Source: JAJZJT01 sp049964655 (GTDB taxonomy: Bacteria > Actinomycetota > Acidimicrobiia > Acidimicrobiales > RAAP-2). From it: 29,959 nucleotides of DNA. The notes beneath the pieces were generated by a model. It did no database searches. It saw nothing but the letters and a program-made list of their open reading frames with translations, and was not told where the DNA came from. The translations under genes and the position numbers were made by a program. The stretch is taken from contig JBMFXC010000027.1 in assembly GCA_049964655.1 (NCBI GenBank), positions 1 to 29,959 of the forward strand, written 5' to 3'. Shown one piece after another: positions 15,327-22,089 of the stretch (positions are counted from its first letter, which is position 1; each line of letters starts with the position of its first letter).

Positions 15327-16781
15327 ATGCTTGAGCGGTTGTGGTCGCGTGGCGGGGCTCACCGCCCGGCGCTCGACGGGCTTCCTGAACGGGTCGCACC
15401 GAGGCCGGCTGAGCCCGGAGGGCTCCGCGTGGCCTTCCTCGTCTACCGGGGGAACCCCCGTTGCGGCGGGCAGGGCGTCTACACCCGGCACCTCACCCGC
15501 GAGCTGGTGGGCCTGGGCCACTCCGTCGAGGTCTTCGCCGGGCCGCCCTGGCCGGAGCTCGACGACGGCGTCGGGTTCACGCCGGTGCCCAGCCTCGACC
15601 TCTACCGCGACCCGGACCCGTTCCGGGTCCCGTCGCTCGCCGACTTCAGGAGCGCCCCGTGGCCGGCCATTGCTGCCCTCGAATTCGGCGTGATGTGCAC
15701 GGCGGGTTTCCCCGAGCCGCTCACCTTCAGCCTCCGCGCCCGTTCCGTGCTGGCACAGCGGCGGGGTGACTTCGACGTCGTCCACGACAACCAGTGCCTG
15801 GGGAACGGCATCCTCGGCATGATCGAGGACGGGTGGCCGGTGCTCACCACGCTCCACCACCCCATCACCGTGGACCGGCAGTTGGCCCTGGCACACACCA
15901 CCAATCCGTGGCAGGCCTTCACCACCCGACGCTGGTTCGGCTTCTTGCGCATGCAGGTGCGTGTAGCCCGGTCGCTGCCCCGGGTGGTCACCGTCTCCGA
16001 GTCGTCGCGTTCCGACATCACGGCCCAGATGCAGGTGGCACCCGATCGGATGACCGTCGTCCCGGTCGGCGTGGACCACACCGTCTTCCGTCCGCACCCC
16101 GACGTCCGCCCGGTGCCAGGGCGGGTCATGGTGACGTCCTCGTCGGACGTCCCCATGAAGGGGCTTGTCCCCCTCCTCGAGGCGGTGGCCAAGCTCCGGA
16201 CCGAACGGGACGTGCAGCTGATGGTGGTCGGCAATCCGCGACCGGACGGACGTGTTGCTCGGGCCATCGACCGGCTCGGGCTGGCGCCGGTGGTGCACTG
16301 CGTCACCGGCATCTCCGACCGCGAGCTGGCCCGTTGCTACGCCGAGGCCGAGGTCGCCGTCGTCCCCTCGCTCTACGAGGGCTTCTCGCTGCCGGCCATC
16401 GAGGCGATGGCCTGTGGCGTCGCCCTGGTGGCCACCACCGGCGGGGCTCTGCCCGAAGTCGTGGGGATCGACGGCGAGACCGGCCTCCTCGTGCCGCCCG
16501 ACGACCCCGGCGCCCTGGCCGCCGGCATCGCACGGCTGCTCGACGACCCGGCGCTGCGGGCGCGGCTCGGCAGTGCCGGCCGGGAGCGAGTCCTCGGCCG
16601 CTTCACCTGGCAGGTGACCGCAGCGGGGACTGCCGCCGAGTACCGGGCCCTGCTGGCCGACGGGGCCGACGGGGCCCTGCTCGCCGACGGGGCCGACGGG
16701 GCCGCTCCTGACCTGCCCGCGGTGCCGGTCTCCGGTGGGGACGGCCACGCGCTGGCGACGACGGAGGCTCGCTCTTGCTGA
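15327..16781 (+). CDS. Family 4 glycosyltransferase (GT-B fold)
   Basis: A 484-residue retaining glycosyltransferase. The N-terminal domain starts at about residue 33 (LRVAFLVYRGNPRCGGQGVYTRHLTREL), with the Gly-rich donor-side loop. The C-terminal domain carries VPVGVDHTVFRP and the E-x7-E signature Glu351-Glu359 (YEGFSLPAIEAMACG), followed by GETGLLVPPDDPGAL. The donor is a nucleotide sugar; the acceptor is unknown. The C-terminal tail contains a 27-bp repeat encoding LLADGADGA twice. It is the first gene of a three-gene unit; its stop overlaps the TTG start of the methyltransferase by 7 nt. It has no membrane helix, so it probably acts at the inner face of the membrane. Confidence 0.92.
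   Translation: MLERLWSRGGAHRPALDGLPERVAPRPAEPGGLRVAFLVYRGNPRCGGQGVYTRHLTRELVGLGHSVEVFAGPPWPELDDGVGFTPVPSLDLYRDPDPFRVPSLADFRSAPWPAIAALEFGVMCTAGFPEPLTFSLRARSVLAQRRGDFDVVHDNQCLGNGILGMIEDGWPVLTTLHHPITVDRQLALAHTTNPWQAFTTRRWFGFLRMQVRVARSLPRVVTVSESSRSDITAQMQVAPDRMTVVPVGVDHTVFRPHPDVRPVPGRVMVTSSSDVPMKGLVPLLEAVAKLRTERDVQLMVVGNPRPDGRVARAIDRLGLAPVVHCVTGISDRELARCYAEAEVAVVPSLYEGFSLPAIEAMACGVALVATTGGALPEVVGIDGETGLLVPPDDPGALAAGIARLLDDPALRARLGSAGRERVLGRFTWQVTAAGTAAEYRALLADGADGALLADGADGAAPDLPAVPVSGGDGHALATTEARSC
16650..16703. repeat. 27-bp tandem repeat at the 3' end of the glycosyltransferase gene
   Basis: Two copies, 16650-16676 and 16677-16703, differ at a single base and encode the nonapeptide LLADGADGA twice. 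Each copy contains an internal GCCGACGGG doublet. The unit length is a multiple of three. Confidence 0.92.
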
Positions 16782-17566
16782 CCGTCGACTACCGGCGGCT
16801 CGGCGTCCAGGCGGGCGATCGGCTCCTCGACCTCGGCTGCGGCTTCGGTCGGCACGCCTTCGAGGCGGCGCGTCTCGGCGCCGAGGTGGTCGCCCTCGAC
16901 GCGGGAAGCGACGAGGTGCGGGGCGTCCTCGCGACCTTCGCCGCCATGGTCGAGGCGGGAGAGCTCGACCTCGCCCGAGACCGCGTCGGTGTCGCGCAAG
17001 GCGATGCGCTGGCTCTGCCGTTCGCAGACGGCAGTTTCGACCGGATCATCGCCTCGGAGGTGCTCGAGCACATCCCCGACGACGAGCAGGCGATGGCCGA
17101 GCTCGCCCGGGTCCTCCGCCCCGGGGGGACCATGGCGGTCACGGTGCCGCGAGCCGGCCCCGAGCTTCTCAACTGGGCTCTGTCGGACGAGTACCACGAC
17201 GTCCCGGGTGGGCATATCCGCATCTACCGGCGTGGACAGCTCGTCCGTCGGCTCGAACGGGCCGGTCTCGAGGTGACCGGCTACCACCACGCCCACGGCC
17301 TGCATGCCCCCTACTGGTGGCTGCGTTGCCTGGTCGGTCCGAGCAACGACCGGCACCCGCTGGTGGCCGCTTACCACCGCCTGCTCGTGTGGGACATCAC
17401 GTCGGCTCCCCGGATCACTCGCGGGGCCGATCTCCTGCTCAACCCGCTGGTCGGCAAGAGCCTCGTCGTCTACACCACCAAGCGGAGCACCACCCCCCGC
17501 CCCATGGTGGCGAACGGGCCCGGGTCGGACGGACGTGACCTGGCCGGGGTGGGAGGGCGAGCGTGA
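16775..17566 (+). CDS. Class I SAM-dependent methyltransferase
   Basis: A 263-residue methyltransferase of the Methyltransf_11 type. Motif I is LDLGCGFGRHAFE (18-30), the acidic ribose-binding residue is Asp42, and motifs II/III are LPFADGSFDRIIASEVLEHI (81-100) and ARVLRPGG. The tail (about 195-240) is longer than in small methyltransferases and includes HAPYWWLRCLVG, perhaps a membrane- or lipid-contacting part. TTG16775 is supported by GGAGG at 16763-16767, 7 nt upstream. It overlaps the glycosyltransferase at the 5' end and the toroid gene at the 3' end (GTGA), so the three proteins are made together. The substrate is unknown. Confidence 0.88.
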   Translation: MLTVDYRRLGVQAGDRLLDLGCGFGRHAFEAARLGAEVVALDAGSDEVRGVLATFAAMVEAGELDLARDRVGVAQGDALALPFADGSFDRIIASEVLEHIPDDEQAMAELARVLRPGGTMAVTVPRAGPELLNWALSDEYHDVPGGHIRIYRRGQLVRRLERAGLEVTGYHHAHGLHAPYWWLRCLVGPSNDRHPLVAAYHRLLVWDITSAPRITRGADLLLNPLVGKSLVVYTTKRSTTPRPMVANGPGSDGRDLAGVGGRA

Positions 17567-18666
17567 ACGAACTTCCCGATCTCCCCGGCGTGCTCCGGTC
17601 GAGCGAGGTGCTGGCGACCGCCCGGTCCATCGCCGCCGTCCAGCGACCAGACGGGATGATCCCGTGGTACCCCGGGGGGCACTGCGACCCCTGGAACCAC
17701 GTCGAGGCGGCCATGGCGCTCACGGTGTGCGGACTGACCGAAGCGGCCGACCGGGCCTACCAGTGGCTCGTCGACACCCAGCTCCCCGACGGCAGCTGGT
17801 TCAACTACTACCTGGCCTCGGGTGTGAAGGACCAGCGGCTCGACACCAACGTGTGCGCCTACCCGGCTGCAGGCGCCTGGCACCGCTACCTGGCCACCGG
17901 CGACCTCGACGGTCTCCGGTGGCTGTGGCCGACCGTGTCGGCGGGCGTGGACTTCGTCCTCCGCTGGCAGCGGGCCGACGGCTCGATTGCCTGGTCGCTC
18001 GACCCGACCGGCAACGTCGAGCCGAGCGCGCTGCTCACTGGCTCGTCGTCGATCTACCACAGCCTGCGTTGCGCCATCGCCTGCGCCGAGCAGCTTGGCT
18101 TCGAGCGGCCCGACTGGGAGCTGGCAGCGGGACGCCTGGCACACGTGATCGCCCATCAGCGAGACCACTTCGCCCGCAAGGACGAGTACGCCATGGACTG
18201 GTACTACCCGGTGCTGTCGGGAGCCTTGTCGGGTCGTGCCGCCGTGGACCGCCTAGAGGCGGGCTGGTCGACCTTCGTGCTCGACGGGTGTGGCGTTCGA
18301 TGCGTGTCCACCGGCGATTGGGTGACCGCCGCCGAGACGGCCGAGTGCGCACTGGCTCTCGACGCCGTAGGCCAGGCCGATCGGGCGAGTGAGCTTCTCG
18401 ACGCCGTCCAGGCGCTCCGTCGGCCGGACGGGACGTACTGGACGGGCATGGTCTACCCCGACGAGGTGACGTTCCCGCCGCTCGAACGATCCACCTACAC
18501 GGCGGGCGCGGTCGTCCTGGCCGCCGACGCGTTGAGCGGTGCGTCGGGGGCGTCGGGACTGTTCCGGGGCGAGGGGCTACCGACCGCCCTCGACCTCACC
18601 GAACCGGCTCCACCGGGGCCCCGCCAGCCGGTAGCCCCCTCCGGGCCCGCGCCGAAAACGCCCTGA
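17563..18666 (+). CDS. Alpha/alpha-toroid protein (prenyltransferase/squalene-cyclase-like repeats)
   Basis: A 367-residue soluble protein built from repeated helical hairpins. Four QW-like motifs mark the turns: QRPDGMIPW (27-35), QLPDGSWF (73-80), QRADGSIAW (136-144) and RRPDGTYW (286-293). Such repeats occur in squalene-hopene cyclases, prenyltransferase beta subunits and some glycosidases. The DxDD motif of cyclases is absent and no prenyltransferase zinc site is evident, so a prenyltransferase name would be weak. Other striking segments are GGHCDPWNHVEAAMAL, LLTGSSSIYHSLRCA, MDWYYPVLSGAL and GVRCVSTGDWVTAAET, candidates for an active-site cup. GTG17563 is preceded by GGGAGG. As I recall, this family often travels with a GT4 and a methyltransferase in actinobacteria; the reaction is unknown. 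Confidence 0.7.
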   Translation: MNELPDLPGVLRSSEVLATARSIAAVQRPDGMIPWYPGGHCDPWNHVEAAMALTVCGLTEAADRAYQWLVDTQLPDGSWFNYYLASGVKDQRLDTNVCAYPAAGAWHRYLATGDLDGLRWLWPTVSAGVDFVLRWQRADGSIAWSLDPTGNVEPSALLTGSSSIYHSLRCAIACAEQLGFERPDWELAAGRLAHVIAHQRDHFARKDEYAMDWYYPVLSGALSGRAAVDRLEAGWSTFVLDGCGVRCVSTGDWVTAAETAECALALDAVGQADRASELLDAVQALRRPDGTYWTGMVYPDEVTFPPLERSTYTAGAVVLAADALSGASGASGLFRGEGLPTALDLTEPAPPGPRQPVAPSGPAPKTP

Positions 18667-18823
18667 TCAGGCACGGGGGCCTCGCGACAGAGCGGCGCCC
18701 TGACGAGCTCGACCCTGGGGGTGGTGCCGGTCGAGGACGAAGATCGCTGCGTGCCGCTGGAGTGGGGGCGGTGCCACCCCCCCCGCCGCCCGTCGTCCGC
18801 TCCGAGTTGCTTCAATAGGGAAC

Positions 18824-20376
18824 GTGGCATCGTCGCGACGACCTCGGAGCTCCATCGACCAGTACAGCCGCGCCATGGAGCGGTTGGCGATGTTGTCGAG
18901 CGAGCGCCGCGAGGGAACGACAGCGAAGCGGCCGCCTGATGGACGGACCGACGGACGAGCAGAGGGGCCGCCTGATGGACGGCCTCATGGACTGACGGAC
19001 CAAACAGCGGGCGCCGCCGGTTCCGAAGGTGGCGCCTCACCGCCGTGGGCCACGGCGCCGCCGTGGGCTGACCACCCCGAGCCGCCAGCGTGGGCGGATC
19101 GGTCACCCCGTCGGGCCCCAGACCGTCTCGACCCAGCCCGTCGGGACCCAACCGGAGCTACGGCGAGACAGCCGGACCCACTCCAGCCACCGGGGCCCGG
19201 GCAGCAGCCGTCCTCGTCCACGGCACCGCCGTGGTCCGCCTCGGCTGTCGCCGCGGACGGGCCGGTTCGTTCCTCGGCTCCCTCGGCGCCACCTTTGGCC
19301 CGTGCTCGGACCGCCGCACGATCGGTGGGTGGGTCGGCTCCAGTCGGTGTGCCGCCCTCGACCCGTGTGCCGCCCTCGACCCGTGTGCCGGCGGGGAACG
19401 TNNNNNNNNNNNNNNNNNNNNNNNNNNNNNNNNNNNNNNNNNNNNNNNNNNNNNNNNNNNNNNNNNNNNNNNNNNNNNNNNNNNNNNNNNNNNNNNNNNN
19501 NGTGTGCCGCCCTCGACCCGTGTGCCGCCCTCGACCCGTGTGCCGGCGGGGAACGTCCGCGAATCGCCCGCCTTCGGCCGGCGGGTGTCGTCGGCCGGAG
19601 GGACCTCGGGGTACCCGGCGACGCGTTCGGATCTCCGCAAGCTGTCGAGGCAGGCTGGTCCAGCGGCCGGCGGGTCGGTCCTGGTGGAGGAGGCGGCCAA
19701 GATCATCGGTGCGTTCGAGCGCCGGGACGACCACGACCCCGGCGTCGAAGCGAACGCCCGTCTCACCGGGACGACCGGCCTCGTGCTCGCCGTGCTCTTC
19801 GTCCTCGAGGGCCTGACCATCCCGTTCATCTTCCGGGTCCTCTCGTGGCACATCGCCCTCGGCCTGCTCATCATCCCGCCGTTGCTCGTCAAGATGGCCT
19901 CGACGTTGTGGCGGTTCTCCCGCTACTACCTCGGTGACCCCCGCTACCGGCGAGCCGGTCCGCCCCATCCGCTGCTCCGGGCCTTGGGGCCGGTGCTGCT
20001 CCTCTCGACGGTCGCCCTGATGGCATCAGGAGTCGCCCTGTGGCTCAACGGACCGACCAACGACCTGCTGCTGCTCCACCTCCACCAGGCGGCGTTCGTG
20101 GTGTGGTTCGCCTGCGTGGCCGTCCACTTCGTCTCCCACTTCTACCGGGCTGTCCGGCTTGCCGCCGGCGACTCGCGAGATGCTCAGACAGCGCGCCCGG
20201 TGGTGCGAGGGGCCCGTCTGCGGCGGCGGACCGTAGCGTTCGCCTTCGTGGCCGGTGTGGCACTGGCCGCGTTCGGCCATACGGTGACCACCGGCTGGAG
20301 CCACCTCGTGTTCGCTCCGGTGCCGGCCCATGCCACGTCGCCGGGGTCGGCCCCGGGTACCACGTCTCATCCGTAG
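18824..20376 (+). CDS. Pro-rich membrane protein with possible haem-b helices, split by gap 1
   Basis: The left part (18824-19401) encodes a basic N-terminus (IDQYSRAMERLAMLSSERR) and a long Pro/Ala/Ser-rich linker with VPPSTR repeats. The right part (from 19502) repeats VPPSTRVPPSTRVPAGN and continues into about five membrane helices (starting GLVLAVLFVLEG, HIALGLLIIPPLL, LLLSTVALMASG, HLHQAAFVVWFACVAVHF, TVAFAFVAGVALAAFGH). His in SWHIALG and HLHQ...VHFVSH could bind haem, as in cytochrome b561/DUF4405-like proteins. Joining 19401 directly to 19557 gives 1398 nt (466 codons) with no frame break, so the gene is probably intact. GTG18824 has a weak AGGGA; ATG18875 is an alternative. The 157 nt upstream of it are non-coding. 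Confidence 0.7.
19347..19556. repeat. Identical 55-nt blocks with 18-bp repeats flanking the first gap
   Basis: The 55 nt at 19347-19401 and at 19502-19556 are identical. Each begins GTGTGCCGCC, holds two 18-bp units (GTGTGCCGCCCTCGACCC) and a diverged third, and ends GGGGAACGT. They touch the N run on both sides. The simplest reading is one sequence present at both contig ends. Confidence 0.95.
19402..19501. other. Assembly gap (100 N)
   Basis: Exactly 100 N, the conventional length for a gap of unknown size. It falls in a coding region and shifts the apparent reading frame by its arbitrary length. Confidence 0.99.
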
Positions 20377-20553
20377 TCCGACCCGGGTTGGCGGACCGGG
20401 GCCGTTCCAGCCGAGCGAGTGACGTGGCGCCAGGTGCCCGGGCAGGGTGGTCGGCGGTGGGGACCCCACAGTGCGGGCTCCTCGGTGCGGTCTGGGTCGC
20501 CAGCTGCCATGACGAGGCGTCCCGAGGCGACCGATGACGACCCGAGCGGAACC

Positions 20554-21294
20554 TCAGGGCGCCGGCCGGCGACATCCCAAGTCGGGTGGCGCAACCCGCC
20601 TGAGCACCCGGAGCGACCCACAGGCCCCGTCTTCGACGAACGCCCCCGACGCCAGTGCGTCACACCACAGGTCGTAGGGCGGGCGTCCGCCGTCGGCTGG
20701 ATCGGGGAAGACGTCGTGGATGGCCAGCCACCCTCCCACGGAGACGTGCGGGGCCCATCCTCGGTAGTCGGCCCACGCCGGCTCCTCCCCGTGCCCGCCG
20801 TCGATGAAGCAGAAGGTGAGGGGCGTGGACCAATGCCGAGCAATGGTCGGCGAATCGCCCACCAAGCCGACCACCGACGCCTCGAGCCCGGCGCCGACGA
20901 TGGTGGCGCGCCACCGCGGCAGGGTGTCGATCCGTCCCGTCGTCGGGTCGACGAGGGAGGGGTCGTGGTGCTCCCAGCCCGCCTGGTTCTCCTCGGAACC
21001 GTGGTGGTGGTCGACGCTGAAGAGCACGGCTCCAGTGGCCTCTGCGGCCGTCCCGAGGTACACCGCCGACTTCCCGCACCAGGCGCCGATCTCGACGAAG
21101 GTGGCGTCCGGGACCGATCGACCCGCTCGCTCGGCCGCTGCCAGCAGCGCTGCCCCTTCGTCGTCGGGCATGAAGCCGATCGCCGCCCGGGCCCGGTCGA
21201 CGAGCTCGGCGCGACGGGCATGGTCGTGGTGCCGGATGGGCGAGCCCTGGCGAGTGGGCTCGTCGTGGCGGGTGGCAGGGGTCGGGTCCGGCAC
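20554..21294 (-). CDS. Class I SAM-dependent methyltransferase (Methyltransf_24/CmcI-like)
   Basis: A 246-residue methyltransferase of the group that includes CmcI and sugar O-methyltransferases. Motif I is FVEIGAWCGKSAVYLG (66-81), the next acidic strand is LFSVDHHHG (91-99), and the metal/catalytic segment FCFIDGGHGEEPAWADYRGW (161-180) is followed by VGGWLAIHDVF (186-196), with a His-Asp pair at 193-194 that in this group helps bind a divalent metal. GTG21294 is the only early start in frame; no strong Shine-Dalgarno is seen. The substrate is unknown. It converges with the membrane protein gene across a 177-nt spacer in which I see nothing recognisable, and is followed upstream by the GDT1-family gene on the same strand. 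Confidence 0.82.
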   Translation of the reverse strand: MPDPTPATRHDEPTRQGSPIRHHDHARRAELVDRARAAIGFMPDDEGAALLAAAERAGRSVPDATFVEIGAWCGKSAVYLGTAAEATGAVLFSVDHHHGSEENQAGWEHHDPSLVDPTTGRIDTLPRWRATIVGAGLEASVVGLVGDSPTIARHWSTPLTFCFIDGGHGEEPAWADYRGWAPHVSVGGWLAIHDVFPDPADGGRPPYDLWCDALASGAFVEDGACGSLRVLRRVAPPDLGCRRPAP

Positions 21295-21359
21295 CGGGCC
21301 AGCCTGCCACCGATCGGCGGCGTCCTGCGACGGAACCAGAGCTCAGACGGAGCTGGCGC

Positions 21360-21947
21360 TCAGACGCCAGCGAGCTGGAGCACCGAGTAGAGCGCGAACC
21401 CGGCGAGGACGACGCCACCTCCTTTGCGGACGGCCTCGAGGGGCACGTAGCGGACGAGCCACCGACCTCCGAACGCTCCGAGGGCAGCGGCTGCCGTGAG
21501 CGCGGCGAACGCTCCGAGGAAGACCGACAACGGTGCGTGGAGGCGGGCGGCCAGGTTGGCCGTGAGGAGCTGGGTCAGGTCGCCCAGCTCGCCCACCAAG
21601 ATGACCAGGAACGCACCGGCCGCCGTCCGGAGCCCCGAGCGCGCCCGGCGGGCCTCCTCCTCGCCTCGTCGCCGTTCTTCTCGCTCGGGCACGACAAGCA
21701 GGTAGACGGCCCCCGCAGCGAACAGCGCGGCCGTCACTCCTTCGACCCACCGGTGAGGGAGGAGCTCGAGCGCTTGTCCCGCGGCGACGGCGACGGCGGC
21801 GTGGACGGCGAAGGCGCCAACAGCACCGGCCCAGACGGCAACGGGCCGCGACCGGCTCCCCAGGACGAGCACGGCGACCATCGTCTTGTCGGGAAGCTCG
21901 GCCACGAGCACGAGGGCGAAGACGCCCACGACGACGCCGAGGTCCAC
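21360..21947 (-). CDS. GDT1/TMEM165 (UPF0016) family cation transporter
   Basis: A 195-residue membrane protein of the GDT1 family, whose bacterial members export Mn2+ (MneA type). Two homologous halves of three helices each carry the signature: ELPDKT (Glu17-Thr22) in the first and ELGDLT (Glu120-Thr125) in the second, separated by a charged loop (about 87-107, rich in Glu and Arg). The acidic residues form the ion site. The first copy has Pro where the family consensus E-x-G-D-K/R-T has Gly, and the second has Leu where Lys/Arg is usual, so the motifs are slightly off. GTG21947 is the start. It is codirectional with the downstream methyltransferase, with a 65-nt spacer. Confidence 0.88.
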   Translation of the reverse strand: MDLGVVVGVFALVLVAELPDKTMVAVLVLGSRSRPVAVWAGAVGAFAVHAAVAVAAGQALELLPHRWVEGVTAALFAAGAVYLLVVPEREERRRGEEEARRARSGLRTAAGAFLVILVGELGDLTQLLTANLAARLHAPLSVFLGAFAALTAAAALGAFGGRWLVRYVPLEAVRKGGGVVLAGFALYSVLQLAGV

Positions 21948-22089
21948 GGTCCGACCTAAGGACAGCCGGCTGCGTCTGCCGTTGCCGGCGCCGATCGGGC
22001 GTCCCGGGCTGGGGTGTGTCCGCGCCCGGTGGAGCGCGGAGGTCGTGTCCGGGTGCCGGTCATCTGGGGAAGGTCGTGCCGAGGGCTGG

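Noticed and set aside
18824..20376. Frameshifted pseudogene
   Set aside because: The apparent frame change comes only from the 100 arbitrary Ns and the duplicated 55-nt flank.
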